Assembly (NCBI RefSeq): GCF_021166475.1
Contig: NZ_JAJOYS010000002.1
Location: forward strand, 806,001-870,000
Direction: 5' to 3'
Source: Pelagibacterium xiamenense
GTDB lineage: Bacteria > Pseudomonadota > Alphaproteobacteria > Rhizobiales > Devosiaceae
Length of the DNA stretch: 64,000 bases
How positions within the stretch are numbered: the first letter of the stretch is position 1; each line of letters starts with the position of its first letter. A program made the position numbers and the translations under genes. Under the pieces are notes generated by a model. The model was not told the DNA's origin and searched no databases. It was given only the letters and a program-made list of their open reading frames with translations. Of the stretch, positions 26,704 to 35,228 are shown piece by piece.

Positions 26704-27732
26704 CTAGAGGCGGGGCCAGGTGTCTGCAAGCCGATAGCCTTCGGGCCAGGGATCGCCGGGATCGAGCATTTCCTGCCGCGTCCCTGTAATCCATGCCCGC
26801 CCGGAAATCGTAGGCACGATCGCCGGACGGCCGCCAGCACGCGTCACAGCCTCGATGCAGCAATCGAATCGCGAGTCTATGATCGAGCGTCCGATGAACC
26901 TGTCTCCGGTCTTGAGCAGTCCCCGCGCGTGCAGCACGGCCATCCGCGCCGAGCAGCCGGTCCCGGTGGGCGACCGATCAATCTTGCCCGGCTGGATAAC
27001 AACCGCACTCTTCCCGCTCGACACGCCGTCTTCGGTCCCCAAAGGCGCCGCAATCTGACAGAATGAAATGTGGTCCCAGTCCGGGTTTTCCGGATGGGCG
27101 AAACCGATCTGCTCATTGGCCGCACGCGTGATCCTGACGCCAGCCTCGGCAATCTCACGCGCCTCGTCAGGCGTAACGGCAAAACCCAGATCGCGCGCAT
27201 CGACGATGACGAAACTGTCCCCGCCATAGGCCGTGTCGACATTGAGTGTTCCGAACCCTTCGACCTCCAGCGCGATGTCGAGCCTGTCGGCAAAACTCGG
27301 CACGTTGCGCACGGTGATCCGCTCGGCCTTGCCGTTTGCGCACTGCGCTACGACCTCGACGAGACCGCCAGGCGCCTCAAGCACCATGCGGGTTTCGGGT
27401 TCGGTGATAGGAATGATCCCGGTATCGAGCAGTACCGTTGAAACGCAGATCGAATTCGACCCGCTCATGGGCGGCGTATCCTCGGGCTCCATGATGATCC
27501 AGCCCATCTGCGCCCGCGGATCCTTCGGAGGGACCAGCAGATTGATATGTCGGAACACCCCGCCGCGCGGCTCATTGAGCACGAACCGCCGCAGCGTGTC
27601 GTCGCGCGCAATATACCGCGACTGCTCCCAGAGCGTCTCCCCCGGCGGCGGCGCAACCCCACCGACGATCACATCGCCGACCTCGCCCTCGGCATGACAG
27701 CCCACGATGTGGATGATCTTGCGCGTGCGCAT
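26704..27732 (-). CDS. Proline racemase superfamily enzyme, probable trans-3-hydroxy-L-proline dehydratase
   Basis: A 342-residue protein of the proline racemase/hydroxyproline epimerase superfamily: [25 protein letters not shown] near the N-terminus and [20 protein letters not shown] near residue 260. The two acid/base positions that are Cys/Cys in racemases and 4-hydroxyproline epimerases appear to be Ser90 (MSGSN) and Thr256 (after DRSP), with Cys260 just beyond. Loss of the Cys pair is a feature of dehydratases that convert trans-3-hydroxyproline to delta-1-pyrroline-2-carboxylate. The mu-crystallin-like reductase at 32599 would reduce that product to proline. An epimerase or mixed activity is not excluded. 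The gene follows the Liv transporter genes in the same direction, 59 bases after livF. Confidence 0.8.
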   Translation of the reverse strand: MRTRKIIHIVGCHAEGEVGDVIVGGVAPPPGETLWEQSRYIARDDTLRRFVLNEPRGGVFRHINLLVPPKDPRAQMGWIIMEPEDTPPMSGSNSICVSTVLLDTGIIPITEPETRMVLEAPGGLVEVVAQCANGKAERITVRNVPSFADRLDIALEVEGFGTLNVDTAYGGDSFVIVDARDLGFAVTPDEAREIAEAGVRITRAANEQIGFAHPENPDWDHISFCQIAAPLGTEDGVSSGKSAVVIQPGKIDRSPTGTGCSARMAVLHARGLLKTGDRFIGRSIIDSRFDCCIEAVTRAGGRPAIVPTISGRAWITGTRQEMLDPGDPWPEGYRLADTWPRL

Positions 27733-27791
27733 GGGAAAACTCCAATGGAGAAAGTCCGCCGGCGCCAGGTCACCAGCGCCAGCGGCATTGG

Positions 27792-28517
27792 TTACTCGCC
27801 CAGGTAGGCCTGAACGATGGATTTGTCTGCCTGCAACCGCGCGGCCTCGTCCTTCATGCGGATCGCTCCGCTTTCAAGTACATAGCCGTAGTGGGCAAGC
27901 CGCAGGGCCAGCCGCGCGTTCTGTTCGACCAAGAGAATCGTCGTTCCCGCCTCGTTGAGACGCTTGACGATACGCATCGTCTCGAGAACCAGCTTGGGTG
28001 CCAGGCCCATCGAAGGTTCATCGAGCAGCAGGAGTTTTGGCCCGTGCATCAGCGCCCGGCCCATTGCTAGCATCTGCTGTTCGCCGCCCGAGAGCAGCGA
28101 TCCGTCCTGATGCTGCCTCTTGCCCAGGATCGGAAAGAGATCGAACACCTCCTGCATTCGCGTCTGACGCAGCTTCGCGTCCGAAACGGTGAATGCCCCG
28201 AGTTCGAGGTTCTCCTTGACGCTCAACCCGCGCAAGATGTGCCGGCCCTCAGGTACGTGCACCAACCCCGACCGCGCGATCTGGTGCGCATTCTTGCCGG
28301 TAATATCCTCGCCCATGAACTCGACGCTACCCGCGCGAGCCCGCACCAGCCCCGAAATGGTCTTGAGCGTTGTAGACTTCCCGGCACCATTCGCACCCAG
28401 AAGCGTGACGATCTGACCTTCGTGGACCTCGAGATCGATGCCCATAAGCGCCTGAATACGCCCATAACCGGCTTCGATACCCTTGAGCTTGAGAACGGCG
28501 TTTCCGGATGTGCTCAT
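27792..28517 (-). CDS. livF: Branched-chain/polar amino acid ABC transporter ATP-binding protein LivF type
   Basis: A 241-residue ATPase beginning [20 protein letters not shown]. Motifs: [33 protein letters not shown] and [16 protein letters not shown], with the LivF-type ending [20 protein letters not shown]. The ATG at 28517 overlaps the preceding livG stop by four bases. The longer open frame upstream is only overlap with livG. It belongs to the hydrophobic amino acid transporter family; here the neighbours suggest an imino acid ligand such as hydroxyproline. Confidence 0.92.
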   Translation of the reverse strand: MSTSGNAVLKLKGIEAGYGRIQALMGIDLEVHEGQIVTLLGANGAGKSTTLKTISGLVRARAGSVEFMGEDITGKNAHQIARSGLVHVPEGRHILRGLSVKENLELGAFTVSDAKLRQTRMQEVFDLFPILGKRQHQDGSLLSGGEQQMLAMGRALMHGPKLLLLDEPSMGLAPKLVLETMRIVKRLNEAGTTILLVEQNARLALRLAHYGYVLESGAIRMKDEAARLQADKSIVQAYLGE

Positions 28518-29302
28518 GACTGCCCCTCCCCGTCGTCCTGCCCCAGATAAGCCTCGATCACCTTGGGATCGTTCTGGATGTCCTTGGCCGTACCCTCGGC
28601 AATCATCTTGCCGTGGTCGAGCACGCTGATGCGTTCGGAGATCTTCATGACGAGCCCCATGTCGTGCTCGATGAGGAGCACCGAAATGCCCAGTTCGTTC
28701 CGGATGCGGGCGATCAGTTCGGTCAGGGCGACCTTTTCGCCCGAATTGAGCCCGGCAGCCGGTTCGTCGAGTAGCAGAAGCTTGGGCTTGGTCGCCAACG
28801 CCCGGGCGATTTCCACCCGTCGCTGATGCCCGTAGGCCAACGTGGTGGCTTCGCGGTTCGCTTCGTCCGCAATGCCGACGAACGCGAGGCACTCTTCGCT
28901 GAACGCACGGATCTCCGCTTCTTCGCGCTGCTGCGAGGGGAGACGGAGGACCGCTGCAAGCGCACCCGACTTGGTACGGCAGTGCATTCCCGACATTACG
29001 TTCTCAAGCACCGTCATTTCACGGAACAAGCGCACATTCTGGAATGTACGCGCAATCCCCGACGCGGTGACCTGATGCGGCTTGAGCTTTAATAGTTCCT
29101 GCCCGTCGAACCGCACCGACCCGCCCTGCGGCTTGTAAAAGCCTGTGATCGAATTGAAGAGCGACGTCTTGCCCGCACCATTGGGGCCGATGAGGCTCAC
29201 AATGGCATCGCGCGGAATGGAGAAGTTGACATCGTCGAGCACGGTATTGCCGGCAAACGCAAGCGTAACGCCGCTCAGCGCGAGCAGTTGATTGTCAGCC
29301 AT
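28514..29302 (-). CDS. livG: Branched-chain/polar amino acid ABC transporter ATP-binding protein LivG type
   Basis: A 262-residue ATPase starting MADNQLLALSGVTLAFAGNT. Motifs: GPNGAGKTSLFNSITGFY, GIARTFQNVRLFREMTVLEN (the LivG Q-loop region), LAYGHQRRVEIARALA and LLLLDEPAAGLNSGEK, then LLIEHDMGLVMKISERISVLDHG. The start is two bases past the livM stop, so a longer upstream frame is not real. It forms the ATPase pair with LivF. Confidence 0.92.
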   Translation of the reverse strand: MADNQLLALSGVTLAFAGNTVLDDVNFSIPRDAIVSLIGPNGAGKTSLFNSITGFYKPQGGSVRFDGQELLKLKPHQVTASGIARTFQNVRLFREMTVLENVMSGMHCRTKSGALAAVLRLPSQQREEAEIRAFSEECLAFVGIADEANREATTLAYGHQRRVEIARALATKPKLLLLDEPAAGLNSGEKVALTELIARIRNELGISVLLIEHDMGLVMKISERISVLDHGKMIAEGTAKDIQNDPKVIEAYLGQDDGEGQS

Positions 29303-29304
29303 GG

Positions 29305-30276
29305 CTATGCTCCCCTCCTGCCCGGCCAGATACCCGAGGGACGGAACAGCATGATCAAAAGCAGTCCGACCGCGAAGACCAGCAGCCGGAACTCGCCCAG
29401 ATCGCGAAGCAATTCGGGGCCCAGAATGATGATGAACGCGCCGAGGATGACGCCCGGGATCTTGCCCATGCCGCCTAGAATAACAGCCATCAGCACCAGC
29501 ACGGACTGTTCGAAAGAGAAGCTCTCGGGCGAAATCGCGCCGAGATTGGCAGCAAAAAACGCCCCGCCGACCGCGCCGAAGATCGCTCCGATCACGTATG
29601 CGGCAAGCTTCACCTGCACCCGGTTGATGCCCATGGCCTCGGCCGCGTCTTCGTCGTGACGGACATAAAGCCACGCCCGCCCCAGCCGCGAATTGGCCAG
29701 CCGGAACGAGGCGATCACGGCTATGATCGCGAGCACCACGAAGACGTAGTAATAATCGGTCTGCGTCCGGATCTGCCAGCCGAACAGCGAGGGGTCCTGA
29801 ATCCCTGAAATGCCGCTGGCCCGCCCTGTGATCTCGAGGTTGCGTGCCGAAAACCGTACGATTTCACCGAACCCGAGCGTCACAATGGCCAGATAGTCCG
29901 ACCGCAGACGCAACGTCGGTCCGCCTATGATCACACCCGCCAGCACGGCCGCGAGAACAGCAAATGGAAACGCCACCCAGAAGTTGAAACCGAACTGGAT
30001 CGTCAGAACGCCGATCGTATAGGCCCCGACCGCGAAGAACGCCGCATAGCCCAGATCGAGCAGACCCGCATAGCCCACAACGATGTTGAGCCCAAGGCAC
30101 AAAACGACGTAGAGCAGCGCGTTCGTGAGGATGACGGTTATATAGCTGCCGAAGATCATCGGCGCCACGACGAGGAAAGCCAGGATCGCGATCGCAACGA
30201 CCCATCGCAGGCGAGCATCCTGAAGGAAGGGGCCCAGCCCGTGTGTCGGTACGGCACCGTTCGAATTGGAGGTCAT
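29305..30276 (-). CDS. livM: Branched-chain/polar amino acid ABC transporter permease LivM type
   Basis: A 323-residue permease with 8-9 hydrophobic segments. It carries the LivM-type LCLGLNIVVGYAGLLDLGYA and GPTLRLRSDYLAIVTLGFGEI, the SRLGRAWLYVRHDEDAAEAM loop that contacts the ATPase, and ends LLIMLFRPSGIWPGRRGA. Its start overlaps the livH stop by one base. It pairs with LivH. Confidence 0.92.
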   Translation of the reverse strand: MTSNSNGAVPTHGLGPFLQDARLRWVVAIAILAFLVVAPMIFGSYITVILTNALLYVVLCLGLNIVVGYAGLLDLGYAAFFAVGAYTIGVLTIQFGFNFWVAFPFAVLAAVLAGVIIGGPTLRLRSDYLAIVTLGFGEIVRFSARNLEITGRASGISGIQDPSLFGWQIRTQTDYYYVFVVLAIIAVIASFRLANSRLGRAWLYVRHDEDAAEAMGINRVQVKLAAYVIGAIFGAVGGAFFAANLGAISPESFSFEQSVLVLMAVILGGMGKIPGVILGAFIIILGPELLRDLGEFRLLVFAVGLLLIMLFRPSGIWPGRRGA

Positions 30277-31190
30277 TACATGCGCTCCTGTTCAGACTTG
30301 CCCAGCAAGCCCGTCGGCTTGAACACGAGAACCAGTATGAGAACGGCGAAGGAGAAAACGTCCTTCCACTCGCTTCCAATGCCCGGCAATTGCGTCCCGA
30401 AGGCTTCCAGGAACCCGAGGATCAGCCCCCCGAGCATCGCGCCTGGAATGGATCCGATACCCCCGATCACAGCCGCGGTGAACGCCTTGAGGCCGATCAG
30501 AAAGCCCATGAAATACCAAACCGATCCGTAGTAGGCGCCCGCCAGCGTGCCCGCCGCGGCCGCAAGCGCCGAGCCGATCAGAAACGTCACCGCGATCACG
30601 CCGGAAACGTTGATGCCCATGAGTTGGCACATGTCCTTGTCGATCGCCACCGCCCGCATGGCCCGGCCGTACTGCGTGCGCGAAACGAACACTTCGAGCC
30701 CGATCATCAGGAACGCGGCGATCCCAACGAGGATCATCTGGTTGTAGGTGATAAAAACGTTGCCCAGATTGACCCCGCCAAAGCCGAAATCGGCTCCAAA
30801 GGCCGTGTACTGGCCATGGGTAATCGAAAGCACCGTGTTCTGGAGTACAAGCGACACCGCAAGCGCGGTGATCAGAATCGAAAGTCGCGGCGCGCGCAGC
30901 ATCGGATGGTACGCCACCCGTTCGATCACGACGCCAAGGCACCCCACAGCGATCATGGAAAGGAACATGGATATGGCCACGCCGGTCCAGCCGCCGCCCG
31001 TTATCCCGGAAATGGCCGATAGAACCAGAAAGCCGACGAAACCGCCGACCATATAGAGGTCGCCATGGGCGAAGTTGAGCAGCTTGATGACCCCGAAGAT
31101 CATCGTGTAGCCCAGCGCAACCAGAGCGTAGAACGAGCCCAACACCAAGCCGTTCACGATCTGCTGCATCACAACATCAAAGGCTGTCAT
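30276..31190 (-). CDS. livH: Branched-chain/polar amino acid ABC transporter permease LivH type
   Basis: A 304-residue permease beginning MTAFDVVMQQIVNGLVLGSF, then YALVALGYTMIFGVIKLLNF and AHGDLYMVGGFVG, all standard LivH landmarks. The ATPase-facing loop is TQYGRAMRAVAIDKDMCQLM, and it ends VLVFKPTGLLGKSEQERM. It is the first membrane gene after the binding protein at 32394, separated by 88 bases that contain a stem-loop. Confidence 0.92.
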   Translation of the reverse strand: MTAFDVVMQQIVNGLVLGSFYALVALGYTMIFGVIKLLNFAHGDLYMVGGFVGFLVLSAISGITGGGWTGVAISMFLSMIAVGCLGVVIERVAYHPMLRAPRLSILITALAVSLVLQNTVLSITHGQYTAFGADFGFGGVNLGNVFITYNQMILVGIAAFLMIGLEVFVSRTQYGRAMRAVAIDKDMCQLMGINVSGVIAVTFLIGSALAAAAGTLAGAYYGSVWYFMGFLIGLKAFTAAVIGGIGSIPGAMLGGLILGFLEAFGTQLPGIGSEWKDVFSFAVLILVLVFKPTGLLGKSEQERM

Positions 31191-31226
31191 GTCAGGTCTT
31201 CTCGCGTTGACGGCGATGCGCGAAAG

Positions 31227-31253
31227 GACCCGGCGCCCCAGGGACGCCGGATC
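31227..31253 (-). promoter_or_regulatory. Stem-loop between livK-type and livH genes
   Basis: On the minus strand GATCCGGCGTCC and GGGCGCCGGGTC pair over 12 positions with two G-U pairs and a three-base loop, followed by CTTTCGCG. It sits between the binding-protein stop and the LivH start. It is likely a message-stabilising or partially terminating structure favouring the binding protein. Confidence 0.55.
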
Positions 31254-31278
31254 GGTGCATCAGCCTTTACCGTAAGGA

Positions 31279-32394
31279 CTACTCGTCGGCCCGGGTCCAG
31301 GCCCCGCCTTCGCCCTTGAGCACGATGAAGTTCGAACGTGCCAGCGTGTTCACGTCAGTGAACGAAATCGGCCCGGCGAGCCATTCCTGGCCGTCGGCAG
31401 ACCGCAGGACCTCGATAATTGCGTCTGCGTCCGTGGACCCGGCTTCCGCGATGGCCCAGCCCAGGAGCTTCATGCCGTCATAGGCAAGCGGCGCATAAGG
31501 CCCGGGGGCATTGCCGTAGTCCTCCTGATACGTCTCGGTGAACGAGGCAGCCTGCGGCAGGAAGTCCGCGGTCGGATTGGAGAACGCAAAGACCCCCTCG
31601 GCAGCCTGCCCCGCGATATCAAAAAGCTGCGGCGAATTCGATCCGTCGCCGACCGCGATAATGCCCTGATATCCCGACTGGCGCAGCTGGCGGATGAGAA
31701 GGCCACCGTCAGCGTAGTAGGCAGTCCAGAAAACAGCGTCGGGATTGGTCGAACGGATCTTGGTGACGATCGCCGAATAATCCTGCTCGCCTTTATTGAC
31801 AGTCTCGATACTGACGACCTCATTGCCGGCCGCCGTCCAGTCCTCGCTAGCAAGCGTGGCCAGGTCCTGCGAATAGGCGTCGCCCTGATTGACGATCGTC
31901 AGCGTCGCCGCACCCTGCGCCGACAGGAACTCGACAGCCTTAGCCGCCTGGTCCGCTCCCGTCGAGTTGATCATGAACGCATTGCCGGGATTTTCCGGAA
32001 TCAGCTGCGTGGAGTTCGCAGCCGCGATGATGAACGGGATATTGGCATCGCCGTAGATCTGCAACGTGGGGAGCGTGGCACCCGAGCAGTAGCCGCCCAC
32101 GACGCCGACGACATTGGCCGAGACCAGCCGGCTCGCCGCGTTGACGGACTGCTGGGGATCGCAGGCCGTGTCGCCGGTGACCAGCGAAACCTGCTGGCCG
32201 AGCAATCCGCCCTCCGCGTTGATTTCGTCAACTGCGATCTGCACCGCGTTGATCATGTCCTGGCCGTAAGTCGCCTCCGAGCCGGTCGTCGGCACCTGAA
32301 CGCCGATCTGCATCGTTTCCTGCGCAATTGCGCCGGACCCCATTGCCGCAAGGCCTATAAGGCCAGCGGCTGTGAGCAATTTCAATGTCTGCAT
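31279..32394 (-). CDS. Amino acid/imino acid ABC transporter substrate-binding protein (LivK type, family 6)
   Basis: A 371-residue periplasmic binding protein. The ATG at 32394 has AAAGGGAGA upstream and begins a proper signal peptide (MQTLKLLTAAGLIGLAAMGS, cleavage near AIAQE). The mature chain begins TMQIGVQVPTTGSEATYGQD and continues AVDEINAEGGLLGQQVSLVT and VVGVVGGYCSGATLPTLQIY. These are the leucine-binding-protein pattern, with the early and central cysteines (DTACDP, GYCSG). It delivers ligand to LivHMGF. The operon partners suggest hydroxyproline, but branched-chain amino acids remain possible. Confidence 0.9.
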   Translation of the reverse strand: MQTLKLLTAAGLIGLAAMGSGAIAQETMQIGVQVPTTGSEATYGQDMINAVQIAVDEINAEGGLLGQQVSLVTGDTACDPQQSVNAASRLVSANVVGVVGGYCSGATLPTLQIYGDANIPFIIAAANSTQLIPENPGNAFMINSTGADQAAKAVEFLSAQGAATLTIVNQGDAYSQDLATLASEDWTAAGNEVVSIETVNKGEQDYSAIVTKIRSTNPDAVFWTAYYADGGLLIRQLRQSGYQGIIAVGDGSNSPQLFDIAGQAAEGVFAFSNPTADFLPQAASFTETYQEDYGNAPGPYAPLAYDGMKLLGWAIAEAGSTDADAIIEVLRSADGQEWLAGPISFTDVNTLARSNFIVLKGEGGAWTRADE

Positions 32395-32415
32395 GAATAG
32401 TCTCCCTTTCCTAGA

Positions 32416-32432
32416 TTCGGGATGCTCCCGAA
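32416..32432 (-). promoter_or_regulatory. Short stem-loop in the leader of the livK-type gene
   Basis: TTCGGGA and TCCCGAA form a 7-bp inverted repeat with a three-base centre, about 20-40 bases before the binding-protein start codon and just upstream of its ribosome site. It may be a leader hairpin or an operator. No riboswitch family is recognisable. Confidence 0.4.
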
Positions 32433-32516
32433 ATTTGGCCGTACCCCACATACGGCGGTTCGCTGTTCATGGCACCGGCTTCCCATACCACAGGTCTGAG
32501 CCAGCACCGCCTGAGA

Positions 32517-32541
32517 ACGTGCATTCCGTTATAATGCACGT
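32517..32541. promoter_or_regulatory. Operator-like inverted repeat upstream of the livK-type gene
   Basis: ACGTGCATT and AATGCACGT form a perfect 9+9 bp inverted repeat around a 7-bp centre, between the reductase gene and the livK-type gene. The minus strand of the centre reads TATAAC with flanking bases, so the site may overlap a -10 element. No regulator gene is adjacent on this operon. Confidence 0.5.
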
Positions 32542-32598
32542 GTCGATCGATAACTCCGGCAACCGGCCGAACGCTGCCATAGCCTACAACCGGCGAAT

Positions 32599-33540
32599 TC
32601 ATGCTCGCGCCGCCACCAGTCGCGCCGCGGCGTAGTCTTCAAGTCCTGTCCCGACCGATTTGAAAACCGTCAGATCTTCGGATGGGCCAGCGCGCTCGCC
32701 TCGACACAGCGCCGCAAGATCGGCCGCGATGTCCTCGCGTGTGATAGCGTTGGCCGCCATCGCCTGCAGCAGATCGCCCGCTTCATCCATGGCGCCTTCA
32801 AAGGTATCGACATAGATCGCACCGCGAGCGCGAACCAACGCGCGGTCGTCGGTTTCGCGCATGTCCGGCCGAAACGCCCCGACAAGATCCAGATGCGCTC
32901 CAGGCTTGAGCCAATCGCCTAAAACCAGCGGGCTTGTGGCCATCGTCGCGCAGGAAATTACGTCCGCCCGCCCGCACGCGCCCCGCAAATCCCGAACAAC
33001 GCTGACGGAGAGACCTTCACTGGCCAACTCCCCGGCAAGCGCTTCGGCCTTGGCTTCATCGCGCGCCCAAAGGGCTACCTCGTCATAGTCCCGCACAACG
33101 CAGTGCGCCTGAGCCAGATTGTGGATCAGGCGCCCGGCACCGACCAGCAAAAGCGACCGGACGGACTTGGCGCAAATGAGGTCCGCCGCCAGGGCCGATG
33201 CCGCGGCCGTGCGGCGCGCCGTCACCTCGCCGGCATCCATGACACCCTCGACGACGCCCGTTTCCGCATCCAGGAGAAAGATCAGACCCGAGACCGTCGG
33301 AATTCCGCGCTGCGCGTTGCCGGGCGCAACCGATGCGACCTTCACAGCAATCTTGTCGCCGACCCGCCACGAGGGCATGAGCAAGAGCGTAAGGTCTGGC
33401 GCATTAGGGACCGAAACGGAGTGCGCCGCCCGCGCCGGCGCCTCAACACCTTCGCGGAACGCATGGCGAACGGCGTCGATGAGATCGCGCCAGGGAAGAC
33501 ACGCTCTTACCTTTGCATCGCTCAGGACTTCCATCGACAT
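32599..33540 (-). CDS. Ornithine cyclodeaminase/mu-crystallin family protein, probable delta-1-pyrroline-2-carboxylate reductase
   Basis: A 313-residue NAD(P)-binding protein. The ATG at 33540 is preceded by GGGTGGA and gives MSMEVLSDAKVRACLPWRDL. Family features: KIAVKVASVAPGNAQRGIPT with the substrate-binding Lys, SGLIFLLDAETG, the Rossmann motif VGAGRLIHNLAQAH, and FKSVGTGLEDYAAARLV at the C-terminus. Members include ornithine cyclodeaminase, alanine dehydrogenase and ketimine reductases. A reductase converting delta-1-pyrroline-2-carboxylate to L-proline is the best fit because a likely trans-3-hydroxyproline dehydratase lies in the same block. It is the first gene of the minus-strand group, 204 bases before the livK-type gene. 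Confidence 0.82.
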   Translation of the reverse strand: MSMEVLSDAKVRACLPWRDLIDAVRHAFREGVEAPARAAHSVSVPNAPDLTLLLMPSWRVGDKIAVKVASVAPGNAQRGIPTVSGLIFLLDAETGVVEGVMDAGEVTARRTAAASALAADLICAKSVRSLLLVGAGRLIHNLAQAHCVVRDYDEVALWARDEAKAEALAGELASEGLSVSVVRDLRGACGRADVISCATMATSPLVLGDWLKPGAHLDLVGAFRPDMRETDDRALVRARGAIYVDTFEGAMDEAGDLLQAMAANAITREDIAADLAALCRGERAGPSEDLTVFKSVGTGLEDYAAARLVAARA

Positions 33541-34187
33541 TCCACCCCCCATAACGCGCTACTGATAATCCGAACGGGAATTGCAGGCACGAGCCGCCTT
33601 GGGCCGGTGAAAGAATGATGCCATCGCGCGCTGAATCCTCCCTGGTCCGCGTTACATTGAGCCTAGGGGCTCTTTTTCGCAGTTCCAGCACTATATCGAG
33701 GCTAAATTCGTATAAAAAACTTCAGATGCGTATTTCTCTCGTAAATTCTACGAACCCAATATATCTATCCCTACTCGCCAGCGTGTTGGCGGCGACTGCC
33801 CCCGCAGTACACGCGTCGTTCCGACAGCGGTCAACCCCACTTCCCGCACCCCGTGCAACCAACTCGCGGCTGGAAAATCAACCAGAAGGCATCGGCAATC
33901 AGCCACCACCATCCTCGACGCAAGTGAGCCACAAAGGTCCAACCACCTACGCCTCGCCGTCTTGCTGAGATCGAGGGGGAGAAAAACCGTACCCAGCACA
34001 ACGCCGACGATGACCATCAAACAGCGTCCGACCGAGCCGAGCTTGGATCCGACATGCTGTTAGCCCCCACACTCCGGCACAGAGTGCTCAGCGCGCGACT
34101 GCCAATCGGATAACGGACATGAGCGTATTGTGTTACGGGTCCAGCAACCGACCCGCTGCAGCGGAGGCACCGACCGAGAGATACACG
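33541..34187. other. Gene-poor, AT-richer intergenic stretch
   Basis: About 650 bases with no gene I can support. A minus-strand frame of 90 codons (33748-34020) starts with a hydrophobic stretch but has no family features. A plus-strand frame of 117 codons (33615-33968) likewise looks random. The part from 33690 to 33780 is clearly AT-rich and probably carries the promoter of the reductase gene. It includes the inverted repeat TCGTA-AATTC-TACGA at 33739-33753. Confidence 0.45.
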
Positions 34188-35093
34188 TCATCGTACCGCG
34201 AAATGGTTCCGTTGCCGCCAGTGAGAAGGCGCCACGCCTGTTGCCTTCTGAAATTGAGTGGAGAAATGGAACGCGGAGTTGTATCCCAGATGCCCCGCAA
34301 TCTCCTTGATCGACTTGTCGGAATTCCGCAATAACTCACAGGCACGCCGGATCCGCACTTCAGTCTGATATTGTTTGAGCGATATCCCTGTGTGCTGACG
34401 AAAAAGCCGACGCAGCGTCGAATAGCTGATGCCCAGATCGCGGGCCACAGCCGCAAGCGCCGGCGATCTGCCGCTTTGCTCCATGAGGATGCGCCGCGCG
34501 CGCTCAACGATGCGGGCCCGTCCCTGCTCGGCGAGATCGCGCGACTGGCAAAGCCGGGCGAGAAGTTGCAGCCCGAGTGTGGAAAGTTCCGGCTGGTGTA
34601 GGAGTGCATCCTCCCGCGCGAGCCGATGTACGGTATTGAAGATAGCCTCGCCCGCCTTGCCCGCGTGCCACAATGGCCGCTCTGTGGGCAGCAGCTCCAT
34701 ATCCATCGCCCTGTCAAACGCAAAGCCGCGACACTCGATCCAGTGTTCGACCCAGCCCGTCTCCGGATCCGGGCTGAACCGGTGCCAGACGCCAGGGAAA
34801 AGCAAAATCACATCGCCTGCTTCTACCGTGCGAACGACATCGGGCTGCGGCGCCGCCTGGAGTCGCCCCCGTCCCTCGCTGATGAGCGCAAATTGGTAGG
34901 CCTGGAGCGTTCGCCCCTTCTCCCAGACGAAGTGGTGATCGTCCGGGTGCCGCACGGGCGGATAGTCTGAACCGGGCGGAATCGCGGTGTACCCGGTGGA
35001 AAGCGCGGTGCATCCCCACGCTTCGCAGAGCGTGTTCTCGGGCAGATACGTGAAGTAGTCGGCCCCTTCCATGTGATCACTTTCTATATGCAT
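34188..35093 (-). CDS. AraC-family transcriptional regulator
   Basis: About 301 residues from the ATG at 35093; the open frame extends much further upstream, but that part overlaps the divergent promoter and next gene. The N-terminal cupin-like sensor contains DHHFVWEKGRTLQAYQFALI and GDVILLFPGVWHRFSPDPET, the sugar-sensing type. The C-terminal double helix-turn-helix is clear: SPALAAVARDLGISYSTLRR, LFRQHTGISLKQYQTEVRIR, then SIKEIAGHLGYNSAFHFSTQ and FQKATGVAPSHWR. It is divergent from the arabinose-isomerase-like operon at 35229, the classical arrangement for an AraC activator and its target. The inducer is probably a pentose or related sugar (inference). Confidence 0.9.
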   Translation of the reverse strand: MHIESDHMEGADYFTYLPENTLCEAWGCTALSTGYTAIPPGSDYPPVRHPDDHHFVWEKGRTLQAYQFALISEGRGRLQAAPQPDVVRTVEAGDVILLFPGVWHRFSPDPETGWVEHWIECRGFAFDRAMDMELLPTERPLWHAGKAGEAIFNTVHRLAREDALLHQPELSTLGLQLLARLCQSRDLAEQGRARIVERARRILMEQSGRSPALAAVARDLGISYSTLRRLFRQHTGISLKQYQTEVRIRRACELLRNSDKSIKEIAGHLGYNSAFHFSTQFQKATGVAPSHWRQRNHFAVR

Positions 35094-35228
35094 TAGGTCA
35101 TTTATCGAAAGGTATACCGCATGCCCGCCGTTCGATCGAGTGCTAGTGTCATGCCCAAGATCAGTTTTTGAATGACAGCGTTGCTGACCGACCGCAGCCG
35201 GTCCCACGGCAACCTTGGGAGGACATGT
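35094..35228. promoter_or_regulatory. Divergent promoter region, AraC regulator / isomerase operon
   Basis: The 135 bases between the two start codons must hold both promoters and the AraC-protein sites. GGGAGGA lies six bases before the start at 35229. I see no perfect palindrome, as expected for AraC proteins, which bind direct or degenerate repeats. Confidence 0.5.

Noticed and set aside
24935-26863. Minus-strand open frame of 642 codons
   Set aside because: It crosses kduD and the EamA exporter gene in another frame. Both real genes have clear motifs and the long frame has none.
33748-34020. Small minus-strand frame of 90 codons with a hydrophobic start
   Set aside because: No ribosome site, no family resemblance and a random-looking C-terminal half; treated as non-coding.
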